From: Nonomuraea maritima
GTDB taxonomy: Bacteria; Actinomycetota; Actinomycetes; Streptosporangiales; Streptosporangiaceae
Length of the DNA: 64,000 nt
Assembly: GCF_900100395.1 (NCBI RefSeq)
Contig: NZ_FNFB01000001.1
Location: 310,001 to 374,000 of the forward strand
Reading direction: 5' to 3'
Position 1 is the first letter of the stretch, and each line of letters opens with the position of its first letter. Under the pieces are notes generated by a model. It did not search any database. It was given only the letters and a program-made list of their open reading frames with translations, and was not told where the DNA came from. Shown in pieces: positions 1 to 8,852 of this stretch. The translations under genes were made by a program, and so were the position numbers.

Positions 1-36
1 ATCACCAGGGACGCCGTCATCCGCGCGATGGGCTGA
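1..36 (+). CDS. 3' end of an upstream CDS (partial)
   Basis: An open frame enters at base 1 and ends at TGA 34-36, giving the tail ITRDAVIRAMG. Only eleven codons are visible, so no family can be named. It ends 74 bp before the multicopper oxidase start and is read in the same direction. Confidence 0.4.
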   Translation: MTRDAVIRAMG

Positions 37-110
37 CGTCCCGCGCGGGCATATCTCCATCAGCGTGGCGTACGAATCCCTCCGTCACTCTCCGTTACCT
101 TGCGAGGGGG

Positions 111-1673
111 ATGAGGGGGTCTGTTGTGAATGGTTCGGCACGCGTATGGGGACCCGGCGGGCGCGTCTCCCGCAGATCGTTCGTCACCGGCATGTTCGCC
201 GCGATCAGCGCACCGGTGCTGGACCGCGCGGCGGACGCCGCCACCAGGGCGCAGCGGCCCTGGGGGACGCTGCTACGGGCCCGTCCCACGCGCATGGAGC
301 TGGGCCGGCGGCAGGTCAGCACCTGGGCCTACAACGACGGCGTCCCCGGCCCGGTCATCCGGGCGACGGCGGGCGGCACCGTACGCGCGCGACTCGTCAA
401 CGGCCTGCCCGAGCCGACGACCGTGCACTGGCACGGCATCAGGCTGGCGTTCCCGATGGACGGCGCGCCCGGCCTCAGCCAGCGGCCGACGCAGCCAGGG
501 GAGACGTTCGACTACGTCTTCACCGTCCCGGACGCGGGGACGTACTTCTACCACTCGCATGTCGGGATGCAGAACGACCGCGGCCTGTACGGAGCGCTGA
601 TCGTGGAGGACCCGCACGAGCCGCTCGGCTACGACGTGGAGTACACGGTCGTGCTCGACGACTGGCTCGACGGCGTCAACGGCACCCCGGACGAAGAGCT
701 GCGCCGGCTGAACGCCTCAGAGGAGCACGACGACACCATCCGCAGCTCGGCGCTGGGCGGCGTCGCGGGCGAGACGCTCTATCCGTACTACCTGGTCAAC
801 GGGCGTCCGAAGGGAGACCCGGTGACGTTCGCCGGCCGGCCGGGGGCGCGGGCCAGGTTCCGGGTGATCAACGCCTCCGCCGACACCGCGTTCCGCTTCG
901 CGATCGGCGGGCACCGGCTGACCGTCACGCACACCGACGGGTTCCCGTGCACGCCCGTCACCGTGGACACGGTCATGCTGGGCATGGGCGAGCGCTACGA
1001 CCTGCTCGTGACGCTCGGGGACGGGGCTTTCCCGATGATGGCGGTGGCGGAGGGCAAGCGGGCGAAGGCGTACGCCGTCGTCCGGACGTCGCGCCGCGCG
1101 GCCGCGCCCCGCCGGGGCAGCCGCGTGCCGGAGCTGAACGGGCGGATGCTGGCCTACCGCGACCTGGACGCCCACCGCGCCGACCACCTGCCCGCGCCCG
1201 CGCGGAGCGTGCGGGTGCGGCTCGGCATGGAGCCGTCAGGGAACGAGTGGACGCTCAACGGCCGGCTGTACGACGACCCGCTGCGGCTGCGCGTCGACCA
1301 GGGCGAGACGATCAGGATCGTCCTGGAGAACGAGTCGCCGATGTGGCACCCGATGCACCTGCACGGCCACACCTTCCAGGTGCGCGGGAAGACGGGCCGG
1401 CGCGGGCCGCGCAAGGACACGGTGAACATCCTGCCGCGCGAACGCCTGTGGATCGACGTGCACGCGGACAACCCCGGCGAGTGGATGTTCCACTGCCACA
1501 ACCTGTACCACCAGGAACAGGGCATGATGGGCCTGTTCGGCTACGGCCCCCCGCGCCGCGACCTCCACATGACCCACGGCGCACCCACCCGCCCCGGCGA
1601 AGCACGGGCCCAAGAAGCCGGGCACGGGAACGCGCACGGGAACGCGCACGGCAGCGGCGGCGGGCACGGGTGA
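111..1673 (+). CDS. Secreted multicopper oxidase (laccase-like)
   Basis: 520 aa. The N-terminus has an SRRSF twin-arginine-type motif followed by a hydrophobic stretch and an Ala-rich cleavage region, so export by Tat is likely. Cupredoxin domains carry the copper signatures HWHG and YHSH (first domain) and HPMHLHGHTFQV plus HCHNLYHQEQGMM (last domain). Together these supply the eight His of the trinuclear centre and the Cys/His/Met of the type-1 site, so an active oxidase of phenols or metal ions is expected. The final 45 residues are rich in His and Gly (repeats of GNAHGNAHG), which may bind copper. The ATG at 111 follows a GCGAGGGGG ribosome site. The gene is isolated: it faces the leftward operon across a strong terminator. 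The physiological substrate cannot be read from the sequence. Confidence 0.9.
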   Translation: MRGSVVNGSARVWGPGGRVSRRSFVTGMFAAISAPVLDRAADAATRAQRPWGTLLRARPTRMELGRRQVSTWAYNDGVPGPVIRATAGGTVRARLVNGLPEPTTVHWHGIRLAFPMDGAPGLSQRPTQPGETFDYVFTVPDAGTYFYHSHVGMQNDRGLYGALIVEDPHEPLGYDVEYTVVLDDWLDGVNGTPDEELRRLNASEEHDDTIRSSALGGVAGETLYPYYLVNGRPKGDPVTFAGRPGARARFRVINASADTAFRFAIGGHRLTVTHTDGFPCTPVTVDTVMLGMGERYDLLVTLGDGAFPMMAVAEGKRAKAYAVVRTSRRAAAPRRGSRVPELNGRMLAYRDLDAHRADHLPAPARSVRVRLGMEPSGNEWTLNGRLYDDPLRLRVDQGETIRIVLENESPMWHPMHLHGHTFQVRGKTGRRGPRKDTVNILPRERLWIDVHADNPGEWMFHCHNLYHQEQGMMGLFGYGPPRRDLHMTHGAPTRPGEARAQEAGHGNAHGNAHGSGGGHG

Positions 1674-1715
1674 CGACGGCGAGGGCCGCCGGGGCACGGT
1701 GGCGATGACGAGCAG

Positions 1716-1744
1716 CCGCCGGGCCCCCGGACGGGGCCCGGCGG
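1716..1744. terminator. Bidirectional hairpin terminator
   Basis: A perfect 12-bp stem (CCGCCGGGCCCC / GGGGCCCGGCGG) with a 5-nt loop sits between two convergent genes, the multicopper oxidase and the MetE-like gene. It has no U-tract, as is usual in actinomycetes. Confidence 0.75.
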
Positions 1745-1755
1745 TCAGGCTCTGA

Positions 1756-2874
1756 TCAGCCCCACACCTCGCGGGCGGTCTCGGCGATCAGGCGGAGCTT
1801 GGCGAACTGCTGCTCCTCGGTCAGCTCGTTGCCCTCCACCGTCGAGGAGAACCCGCACTGCGGCGACAGGCAGAGCTGGTCGAGGTCGATGTGCTTGGCC
1901 GCCTCGTCGATGCGCCGCTTGAGTGCGTCCTTCGACTCCAGCTCGCCGTGCTTGGTCGTGACCAGGCCGAGCACCACCATCTTGCCCTTGGGCACGAACC
2001 GCAGCGGCTCGAAGCCGCCCGAGCGCTCGTCGTCGTACTCGAGGAAGAAGCCGTCCACCTGCAGCTCGTTGAACAGGGCCTCGGCGACGTAGTCGTAGCC
2101 GCCAGAAGCCGCCCAGGAGGAGCGGAAGTTGCCGCGGCACATGTGCGTGGTGATCGTCATGCCCTCGGGCTTGGCGGCGAGCGCGGCGTTGATCTGCTTG
2201 ATGTAGCGCAGGTGCATGTGGTCGGCGTCGTCGCCGCGCCCGGCCAGCTCGGCCCGCTGCGCCGGGTCGTTGAGGTAGGCGAGGCTGGTGTCGTCGAACT
2301 GCAGGTAGGTGCATCCGAGCGCGCCGATCGCGCGCACCTGCTCGGCGTAGGCGGCGCTCAGGTCGTGCCAGAACTCCTCGACGTCGGGGTAGACGTCGGG
2401 GTCGATGGCGGCCATGCCGCCCCGGTAGTGCACCATGCTGGGCGACGGGATGGTCAGCTTGGGCACGAGGCTCGACCCGTTCGCGGCGAGCGTGTCGCGC
2501 AGGAACGTGAAGTCGTCGGCGAAGACCGGCTCCTCCAGGCTGATCCGGTCGTGCACGCGCAGCGCGGCGGGGCTGAACTCGATGTCGCCCTGCTCGTTGT
2601 GGAAGCGGACGGTGATGCGCTCGTCGTCGGCCTGGCCGATGCCGCCCAGGCGGTAGATGAAGTCCATGTGCCAGGAGGCCCGGCGGAACTCTCCGTCGGT
2701 CGCGCTCTGCAGGCCGGCTTCTTCCTGACGGCGCACCACCTGCCTGATCGCCGCGTCCTCGGCCTCGCGCAGCGCCTCGCCGGTGAGGGTCTCGCGGGCG
2801 CGCAGCAACGCTGCAGGGCGGAGGAGGCTGCCGACGTGATCGGCACGGAAAGGCGGCGCGGTACGCATGGTCAT
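1756..2874 (-). CDS. MetE-like methyltransferase (YxjG/YxjH type)
   Basis: 372 aa, about half the length of full MetE. It corresponds to the C-terminal catalytic barrel of cobalamin-independent methionine synthase. HVGSLLRP near the N-terminus, TTHMCRGN mid-protein and CLSPQCGFSS near the C-terminus match the family's substrate loop and its zinc ligands (His, Cys, Glu, Cys). Stand-alone proteins of this kind transfer methyl groups to thiols from varied donors, so the real donor is open. Its ATG at 2872-2874 overlaps the stop of the upstream acyl-CoA synthetase (ATGA), implying translational coupling. It is the last gene of the paaX operon, which suggests a catabolic rather than biosynthetic role (inference). 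Confidence 0.85.
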   Translation of the reverse strand: MTMRTAPPFRADHVGSLLRPAALLRARETLTGEALREAEDAAIRQVVRRQEEAGLQSATDGEFRRASWHMDFIYRLGGIGQADDERITVRFHNEQGDIEFSPAALRVHDRISLEEPVFADDFTFLRDTLAANGSSLVPKLTIPSPSMVHYRGGMAAIDPDVYPDVEEFWHDLSAAYAEQVRAIGALGCTYLQFDDTSLAYLNDPAQRAELAGRGDDADHMHLRYIKQINAALAAKPEGMTITTHMCRGNFRSSWAASGGYDYVAEALFNELQVDGFFLEYDDERSGGFEPLRFVPKGKMVVLGLVTTKHGELESKDALKRRIDEAAKHIDLDQLCLSPQCGFSSTVEGNELTEEQQFAKLRLIAETAREVWG

Positions 2875-4340
2875 CCTCCGTGGAGCTGTCTGAGGGGTGC
2901 TTTGAGCAGCTTGCCGACCGAGTTTTTCGGTAGATCGGCGACGAATTCAAGGTATTTCGGGATCTTGTAACGAGCGAGGCGGCCGTGCAGGTGCTTCAGC
3001 ACCTCTTCAGGCTCGGCCGTCGTCTCGGGGCTGGGCACCACCAGAGCCTTGCCAACCTCGCCCCACCGCTCGTCGGGCACGCCGATCACCGCGCACTCCG
3101 CCACCGCGGGGTGCTCGTAGAGCGCGCTCTCCACCTCGGCGGGGTAGATGTTCTCGCCGCCGGAGATGATCACGTCGGTGATCCGGTCGGTGATGCGCAC
3201 GTAGCCGTCCTCGTCGGCGATGCCGACGTCGCCGGAGCGGAACCAGCCGTCCTGCGTCAGCGCCTTCGCGGTCGCCTCGGGCCGCCGCCAGTAGCCGGGC
3301 GTGACGTTGGGGCCCTGCACGTACACCTCGCCGGGCTCGCCGGGCGCGGCCGGGGAGCCCTCGGACGTGACCAGCCGGACGTCGGAGAAGAAGCACGGCA
3401 CCCCGGCCGTCCCTGCCTTGGCCACCGAGTACTCCGGCCCGAGGAACAGCGCGCCGGGCGACGTCTCGGTCATGCCGTACCCCTGCAGGAACGACAGCCC
3501 GCGCTCCTGGTACGTCCTGATCAGCGGCTCGGGCACCGGCGCGCCCCCGCACAGCAGGTGCCGCACGCTCGACAGGTCGGCGCCGGCCCAGCGCGGCGAC
3601 CGCGCGAGGAACGCGAACATCGACGGCACCCCGAACATCACCGTGACGCGTTCCGACTCGACGAGGTCGAAGGTCCGGTCGACGTCGAACGACGGCTCCA
3701 GGATCGCCCGGCCGCCCTTGAGCACGGTCGGGAGCAGGGTCTGGGCCAGCGCCGCGATGTGGAACAGGGGCGCGCTGACCAGCGTCACCTCGTCGTGCGC
3801 CAGCGGCACGTCCACCAGCAGGTTGACGGTGTTCCAGGTGAGGTTGCCGTGCGTGAGCAGCGCCCCCTTGGGGCGGCCCGTCGTGCCGGAGGTGTACATG
3901 ATCAGGCAGCCGTCGTCGGGACCGACGGGCTCGTCGATCGGCTCGGGCGAGCCGGAGGCGAGCAGGTCCTCGTAGTCGGCGGCCCGCAGGTGGCGTCCGG
4001 GTAAGCCGTCGCCGTCGTGCTCCTCGCCCAGCACGAGCAGCGCGGGCTCGGCGTCCTCCAGGATGAAGCGCAGCTCGGGCGGGGCGAGCCGGGTGTTGAG
4101 CGGGACGAACACCGCGCCGCGCAACCCCGCCGCGAAGAACGTCTCGACCGACGCGGGCTGGTTGGCGCCGAGGAAGGCGACCCGGTCGCCGCGCCCGACG
4201 TCGAGCGCGGACGCCAGCCGGTAGGCGCGGTCGCGCAGGTCACGGTAGGTGTGATGCCGGCCGCGGTGACTGATCGCGATCCGGTCGGGTGTCATGCGGG
4301 CCCTGCGCGCCGGCCACGAGCCAATCCCCTGGTTCCGCAT
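2871..4340 (-). CDS. Acyl-CoA synthetase (AMP-binding, FadD-like)
   Basis: 489 aa, the usual length for class I adenylate-forming enzymes. It activates a carboxylic acid to its CoA thioester through an acyl-AMP. The P-loop-like motif YTSGTTGRPKGA, the GYGMTET motif, the SGDVGIADEDGYVRI hinge region and a C-terminal NSVGKLLK catalytic Lys motif are all present. I place the start at ATG 4338-4340, five bases after GGAGGAG. The upstream in-frame GTG at 4344-4346 would overlap that ribosome site. It lies 45 bp downstream of paaX and overlaps the MetE-like gene by 4 bp. Regulation by the PaaX-type protein and proximity to an uptake system suggest the acid is imported and then activated; its identity is unknown. 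Confidence 0.9.
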   Translation of the reverse strand: MRNQGIGSWPARRARMTPDRIAISHRGRHHTYRDLRDRAYRLASALDVGRGDRVAFLGANQPASVETFFAAGLRGAVFVPLNTRLAPPELRFILEDAEPALLVLGEEHDGDGLPGRHLRAADYEDLLASGSPEPIDEPVGPDDGCLIMYTSGTTGRPKGALLTHGNLTWNTVNLLVDVPLAHDEVTLVSAPLFHIAALAQTLLPTVLKGGRAILEPSFDVDRTFDLVESERVTVMFGVPSMFAFLARSPRWAGADLSSVRHLLCGGAPVPEPLIRTYQERGLSFLQGYGMTETSPGALFLGPEYSVAKAGTAGVPCFFSDVRLVTSEGSPAAPGEPGEVYVQGPNVTPGYWRRPEATAKALTQDGWFRSGDVGIADEDGYVRITDRITDVIISGGENIYPAEVESALYEHPAVAECAVIGVPDERWGEVGKALVVPSPETTAEPEEVLKHLHGRLARYKIPKYLEFVADLPKNSVGKLLKAPLRQLHGG

Positions 4341-4385
4341 CGGCACTCCTCCACGGGGTCAAAACCTCAAGTTAGGTCGCTGCGA

Positions 4386-5189
4386 TCACTTCGTCCAGGT
4401 TTCGTCGGGTACGGCGTCCATCAGCCGGGCCACGATCTCGGCGGTCTCCGGACGGAAGCGCTCGTGCAGGGTGTGGCAGACCCGCTGGGCCTGCTCGGCC
4501 GGCCAGTCGTGCGGCAGATGGCGCAGCGGCAGCCGCGGGTCGGCCCTGATGAGCTGGAGCCAGCCGGTGAGCAGCAGCAGCGAGCGGGCCAGGTCGTCGG
4601 GCGCGTCGGGCGCGGGGTCGGCCCGGTCCCACTCGTCGATGAAGGCGCGGTAGCGGGCGCCCAGCCCGGTCAGGTCGTAGGCGTCGGCGACCACGGCCTG
4701 CATGTCGGTGGGCGTGCGCGGCTCGGCGGAGAAGACCTTCACGCCGGTGCCGAGGCCGGCGACCAGGTCGGTCGCGTCCACCTCGCCGGGGGCGATCCAC
4801 AGGCCGTCGCGCAGCGGCCCGAACCCGGCCCAGACCAGCCGCGAGCGCAGCTCGTGCCGCTGGCGCTGCCACGACTCGGGCAGCGAGAAGCCGATGAGCG
4901 TCCAGCGGTCCTCGTCGGCGTCGTTGACCACGCCGCTGTGCCAGATGCGGCGTTCGCCGTCCTTGAGCACCGCGGTGCTGGCCGGGGTGAGGCCGAAGTA
5001 CATGCGGCGGCCGACCCGGTGGCGACGCAGCAGCCCGCGCCGGACCATCCGCGACAGCGTCGAGCGGGTGGCCTCCTCCGAGATCCCCACCCGGGCGAAG
5101 GCGTCGATGAAACTTCGCGACGAGACGCAGATGTCGCGTCCGTATACATGATCCCCGAGGAAGGTCAGAATCACCGATTGGGGCCGCAT
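4386..5189 (-). CDS. PaaX-family transcriptional repressor
   Basis: 267 aa, typical for PaaX. The N-terminal winged helix (SVILTFLGDHVYGR... SEEATRSTLSRMVRRGLL) is followed by the central PaaX domain and the C-terminal region with a PLRHLPHDWPAE motif. PaaX-type proteins repress aromatic or acyl-CoA catabolic genes and release DNA on binding the CoA thioester product. Here it heads the operon containing an acyl-CoA synthetase and is divergent from the ABC transporter operon, so it probably controls both from the shared intergenic region. That fits a loop in which the synthetase's acyl-CoA is the inducer (inference). Confidence 0.88.
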   Translation of the reverse strand: MRPQSVILTFLGDHVYGRDICVSSRSFIDAFARVGISEEATRSTLSRMVRRGLLRRHRVGRRMYFGLTPASTAVLKDGERRIWHSGVVNDADEDRWTLIGFSLPESWQRQRHELRSRLVWAGFGPLRDGLWIAPGEVDATDLVAGLGTGVKVFSAEPRTPTDMQAVVADAYDLTGLGARYRAFIDEWDRADPAPDAPDDLARSLLLLTGWLQLIRADPRLPLRHLPHDWPAEQAQRVCHTLHERFRPETAEIVARLMDAVPDETWTK

Positions 5190-5231
5190 GGCACCTTACC
5201 TCCCACGTCGAGGGGCATATTGGGCAGACTA

Positions 5232-5260
5232 TTGACAGCCGTAATGTACCTGCCTACATT
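5232..5260 (+). promoter_or_regulatory. Promoter with overlapping inverted repeat (candidate PaaX operator)
   Basis: TTGACA at 5232-5237 and TACATT at 5255-5260 are separated by exactly 17 bp, a strong sigma-70-type promoter reading towards the transporter operon. An inverted repeat AATGTA (5243-5248) - 6 bp - TACATT (5255-5260) covers the spacer and the -10, the classic position for a repressor site. It lies 43 bp from the paaX start. Binding by this PaaX is inferred. Confidence 0.6.
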
Positions 5261-5379
5261 CGGGGGGCCACGCGAGGGGAACGCCGCCACCTGCCGCGAA
5301 AGAGGCGATCGGAGCGGCCGATTCCCCGGCGACCGAGCACCTCACCCAGTGGGGCCACCCCACGGTCCAGGAGGTCCTG

Positions 5380-6579
5380 ATGCGCAGGCTTCTTCCGTCC
5401 CTCGCCTGTCTCGTCCTGGCGCTGACGGCGTGCGGCGGCGGGGGTGGTGGAGGCGGTGGTGGCGGCGGCGCCGACGACCCGATCAAGGTGGGCCTCATCG
5501 TCTCGCTGACCGGCAACTACACGCCGCTCGGCAGCGAGGACAAGAAGGCCGTCGAGCTGGCCGTCGAACAGGTCAACGCGCAGGGCGGGCTGCTCGGCCG
5601 CAAGGTCGAACTCGTCGTCCGCGACGACAAGACGGCCCCCGACCAGGGCATCGTGGCCTACAACCAGATCAAGGGCGAGATCGACGCGCTGATCGGGCCG
5701 GTGTTCTCCAACTCGGCCCTCGCGATCGAGCCGCTCGCGCAGCGCGACCGGATGCCGTACCTGTCGCTGGCCCCGGCGCAGGAACAGGTCGAGCCGATCA
5801 AGTCGTACATCTTCGTCACGCCCGCGCTGTCCAGCATGTACGCCGAGAACTACCTGCAGTACATCCAGGCCCAGGGCATCAAGACGATCGCCGTGGCCTG
5901 GGACTCCAAGAGCGCCTACTCGGTGTCCGGGCACGACGCGATGGTCGAGCTCGCCTCCAAGTACGGCGTGACGATCGGCCTGGACGAGCCGTACGAGACG
6001 ACCACCTCCGACTTCAGCGCGCTGTTCCAGCACGTGCGCGACTCGGACGCCGAGGCGCTGGTGTTCTGGGGCTCGGGCGCGCCCGGCGTGACGGCGGCCA
6101 AGCAGTACGTGGCCTCCGGGCTGGAGACGCCGCTCTACCTCACGGCGTCGCAGGCCAGCAAGCTGTGGCTGGAGCCGATGGGCAAGGACGCCGAGGGCAT
6201 GACCGTGCAGAGCGCCATCGGCGTGGTCGGCGAGCACCTGCCCGCGGGCAAGCAGAAGCAGGTCATCGACCAGATGGCGGTGCCGTACAAGGACAAGCAC
6301 GGCTACCCGCCCCCGCAGTTCGCGCAGGACGGCTACAGCGCGAGCCTGCTGCTGTTCGAGGCGATCAGGAAGGCGAACGGCACCGACAAGACCAAGGTCC
6401 AGCAGGCGCTGGAGACCATGGACCTGATCACGCCGAACGGGCGCTTCCAGTACTCCCCCACCGACCATTCCGGGCTCGGCCCCCAGTTCATCTCGGTCAA
6501 CACCGTGCGCGACGGGGCGTTCGTCCCCACGGAATGGGCCACCGAGCAGCTGACCAAGACCGTCACCGCCCTCGGGTGA
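5380..6579 (+). CDS. ABC transporter substrate-binding lipoprotein (LIV family)
   Basis: 399 aa. The signal peptide ends in the lipobox LTAC with Cys18 as lipidation site. The type-1 periplasmic-binding fold of the branched-chain amino acid/amide/aromatic-acid family follows (KVGLIVSLTGNYTPLG...; GLLGRKVELVVRDD; ALIGPVFSNSALA). Right after the lipidated Cys is a run of eleven glycines, a long flexible tether encoded by GGN repeats. ATG 5380 follows CAGGAGGTCCTG. It is the first gene of the livGFHM-like operon. LIV-type receptors also bind aromatic acids and short amides, so with PaaX next door a carboxylic acid ligand is as likely as an amino acid. Confidence 0.9.
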   Translation: MRRLLPSLACLVLALTACGGGGGGGGGGGGADDPIKVGLIVSLTGNYTPLGSEDKKAVELAVEQVNAQGGLLGRKVELVVRDDKTAPDQGIVAYNQIKGEIDALIGPVFSNSALAIEPLAQRDRMPYLSLAPAQEQVEPIKSYIFVTPALSSMYAENYLQYIQAQGIKTIAVAWDSKSAYSVSGHDAMVELASKYGVTIGLDEPYETTTSDFSALFQHVRDSDAEALVFWGSGAPGVTAAKQYVASGLETPLYLTASQASKLWLEPMGKDAEGMTVQSAIGVVGEHLPAGKQKQVIDQMAVPYKDKHGYPPPQFAQDGYSASLLLFEAIRKANGTDKTKVQQALETMDLITPNGRFQYSPTDHSGLGPQFISVNTVRDGAFVPTEWATEQLTKTVTALG

Positions 6580-6583
6580 GCGC

Positions 6584-7339
6584 GTGCTGACGGTCACGGG
6601 GCTCTCCCGCTCCTTCGGCGGCGTCTACGCCGTGCGCGACGTCTCGCTGTCCGTCGCCGACGGCGAGGTCTGCGGCGTCATCGGCCCGAACGGAGCCGGC
6701 AAGTCCACGCTGTTCAACCTCATCACCGGGCACCTGACGGCCGACCGCGGCGAGATCTCGTTCGGCGGCCGGCGGGTCGAGCGGCTGGCCCCGCACCGGC
6801 GGGCCAGGCTCGGCATGTCGATCGTCTTCCAGGCGGCCCGGGTGTTCCACGGCATGACCGTCCGCGAGAACGTCATGGTCGGCATGCACGGCCGTACGCG
6901 GGCCGGGTTCGTCGCGGCGGCGCTGCGGCTGCCGCGGCACCGGAGCGACGAGCGGGAGATCGCCGCCGAGGCCGAGCACGCCATCGACCGCGTCGGCCTG
7001 GCCGAGTGGGCCGACCGGCCCGCCGACCGGCTGCCGATCGGGCAGCAGCGGGCGCTGCAGCTGGCCCGCGCCCTGTGCGCGCGGCCCCGGCTGCTGCTGC
7101 TCGACGAGCCCGCCTCCGGGCTGCGCGCCGAGGAGCGCGAACGCCTGGCGGCGCTGGTCGAGGAGCTGCGCGCGGGCGGCCTGACGATCCTGCTCGTCGA
7201 GCACGACGTCGCGTTCGTGACCCGGCTCGCCGACCGCGTCACGGTGCTCGACCTCGGCCAGGTCATCGCCGACGGCCCGCCCGCCGAGGTGCGGGCCGAC
7301 CCGCTGGTGCGCGCCGCCTACCTCGGGCAAGCCTCATGA
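6584..7339 (+). CDS. ABC transporter ATP-binding protein (LivG type)
   Basis: 251 aa. Walker A is GPNGAGKST and Walker B is LLLLDEPASGL. The signature is the degenerate LPIGQQRALQLARAL instead of LSGGQ, a substitution worth noting. The C-terminal Asp-Leu-Gly-Gln-Val-Ile-Ala-Asp-Gly stretch is typical of LivG. The GTG start at 6584 is 4 bp after the SBP stop. It forms the nucleotide-binding heterodimer with the next gene and energises the LivH/LivM channel on the cytoplasmic face. Confidence 0.9.
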   Translation: MLTVTGLSRSFGGVYAVRDVSLSVADGEVCGVIGPNGAGKSTLFNLITGHLTADRGEISFGGRRVERLAPHRRARLGMSIVFQAARVFHGMTVRENVMVGMHGRTRAGFVAAALRLPRHRSDEREIAAEAEHAIDRVGLAEWADRPADRLPIGQQRALQLARALCARPRLLLLDEPASGLRAEERERLAALVEELRAGGLTILLVEHDVAFVTRLADRVTVLDLGQVIADGPPAEVRADPLVRAAYLGQAS

Positions 7340-7995
7340 TCGACGTCCAGGACCTGGTGGTCTCGTACGGCACCGCCACCGCGCTCGAGCACGTCACGCT
7401 CACGGTGGCCGCGGGCGAGATGGTCGCCCTGCTCGGCCCGAACGGAGCCGGCAAGTCCACCCTCGCCAACACCCTCGCCGGGCTCATCACGCCGGCGGCG
7501 GGCACCGTCGCGATCGGCGGACGGCTGGCGCTCATCCCGGAGGGCCGCCAGCTCTTCCCCGACCTGACGGTGGCCGACAACCTGGCGCTCGGCGGCTGGC
7601 GGTCCGGCCGGCGCGACCCGTCCCCCGTCTACGACCTGCTGCCCCGCCTGGCCGAGCTGGCCGGGCGGCGGGCGGGCGTGCTGTCGGGCGGCGAGCAGCA
7701 GATGGTGGCGTTCGGGCGGGCGATGATGTCCGACCCCGACGCGCTCGTGGTCGACGAGCTCTCCCTCGGCCTCGCGCCCAACGTGACCGCGGGCCTGGCC
7801 GCCCACCTGACCGAGCTGAACCGCGAACGGGGGCTCACCGTGCTGCTCATCGAGCAGAACGCGCGGCTCGCCTTCGACCTGTGCCATCGGGCGTACGTGC
7901 TGGAGTCGGGGCGGCTGGTGACCGAGGGGGCGTGCGCCGACCTGGCCGACGACCCCCGGGTGGCCGGCGCCTACCTGGGAGGCGCGATCACATGA
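7336..7995 (+). CDS. ABC transporter ATP-binding protein (LivF type)
   Basis: 219 aa, slightly short for LivF (about 235). Walker A GPNGAGKSTLAN, signature LSGGEQQMVAFGRA and Walker B ALVVDELSLGL are all canonical. The start is ATG 7336-7338, overlapping the LivG stop as ATGA; the frame stays open far upstream but that part has no homology. It pairs with LivG. Confidence 0.9.
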   Translation: MIDVQDLVVSYGTATALEHVTLTVAAGEMVALLGPNGAGKSTLANTLAGLITPAAGTVAIGGRLALIPEGRQLFPDLTVADNLALGGWRSGRRDPSPVYDLLPRLAELAGRRAGVLSGGEQQMVAFGRAMMSDPDALVVDELSLGLAPNVTAGLAAHLTELNRERGLTVLLIEQNARLAFDLCHRAYVLESGRLVTEGACADLADDPRVAGAYLGGAIT

Positions 7996-8852
7996 GCGCG
8001 TTCCTGACGTACCTGCTCAACGGCCTGGCGGTGGGCTGCGCCATCGCGCTCATCGCGAGCGGCCTGGTCGTCATCCACCGGGTCACCGGCGTGGTGAACT
8101 TCGCGCAGGGCACGTTCGCCGTGGTGGCCGGGTTGTGCGTGTCGTCGCTGCTCGGGCTCGGGTTGCCGCACGGCGTCAGCGAGCTGGCCGCCGTCGCGGT
8201 GGCGGCGCTCGCGGGCCTGCTCGCCGGGGTGGCGGCCGTCGGCAGGCGCGGCACCACGCCGCTGTCGTCGCTGATCGTCACGCTGGGCGTGGGCGTGCTC
8301 GCGTACGCCGTCGAGATCGTGCTCTGGGGCGACCAGCCGCGCTCGGCGCCCGGACTCGCCGGCTCGCTGAGCCTCGCGGGCGCCCGCATCCAGACCCAGC
8401 ACCTGCTGGTCATCGCGGTGACCGCGGCCACGTTCGCGCTGCTCGCGCTCTTCTTCGGACGCACCTACCTGGGCAAGGCGCTGACGGCGTGCGCCTCCAA
8501 CCCGTACGCGGCCCGCGTCGTCGGCATCGACGTGCGGCGCATGGGCCTGCTGGCGTTCGCGCTCGGCGGGCTGCTCGGCGGCCTGGCCGGGGTGCTGGTG
8601 ACGCCGCTGCGGCCGATCTCGTTCGACACCGACGTCACGCTCATCGTCAACGGCTTCGCCGCCGCCGTCTTCGGGGCGCTCACCCGGCCGGTCGTCACGC
8701 TCGTCGGCGCGCTGCTGCTGGGCGTGGCCGAGACCATGGCCGCCGGCTACGGCTACGGGTCGCACCAGCTGGAGGTGGCGCTGGGTCTCATGATCGTCGT
8801 CATGATCGTTCAGGCGAGCCGCCGCTCGGCCCTGTCCCAGGAGGTCACATGA
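7992..8852 (+). CDS. ABC transporter permease (LivH type)
   Basis: 286 aa, highly hydrophobic with about eight membrane segments. It starts MSAFLTYLLNGLAVGCAIALIASGL, as LivH proteins do, and keeps the VNFAQGTFAVV motif of the family near residue 37. The start is ATG 7992, overlapping livF by 4 bp (ATGA). It forms the inner-membrane channel with LivM. Confidence 0.9.
   Translation: MSAFLTYLLNGLAVGCAIALIASGLVVIHRVTGVVNFAQGTFAVVAGLCVSSLLGLGLPHGVSELAAVAVAALAGLLAGVAAVGRRGTTPLSSLIVTLGVGVLAYAVEIVLWGDQPRSAPGLAGSLSLAGARIQTQHLLVIAVTAATFALLALFFGRTYLGKALTACASNPYAARVVGIDVRRMGLLAFALGGLLGGLAGVLVTPLRPISFDTDVTLIVNGFAAAVFGALTRPVVTLVGALLLGVAETMAAGYGYGSHQLEVALGLMIVVMIVQASRRSALSQEVT

Noticed and set aside
4017-6590. 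An 857-residue rightward frame across paaX and the SBP gene
   Set aside because: Arg/Gly/Pro-rich shadow without motifs, covering two genes with clear families and ribosome sites.
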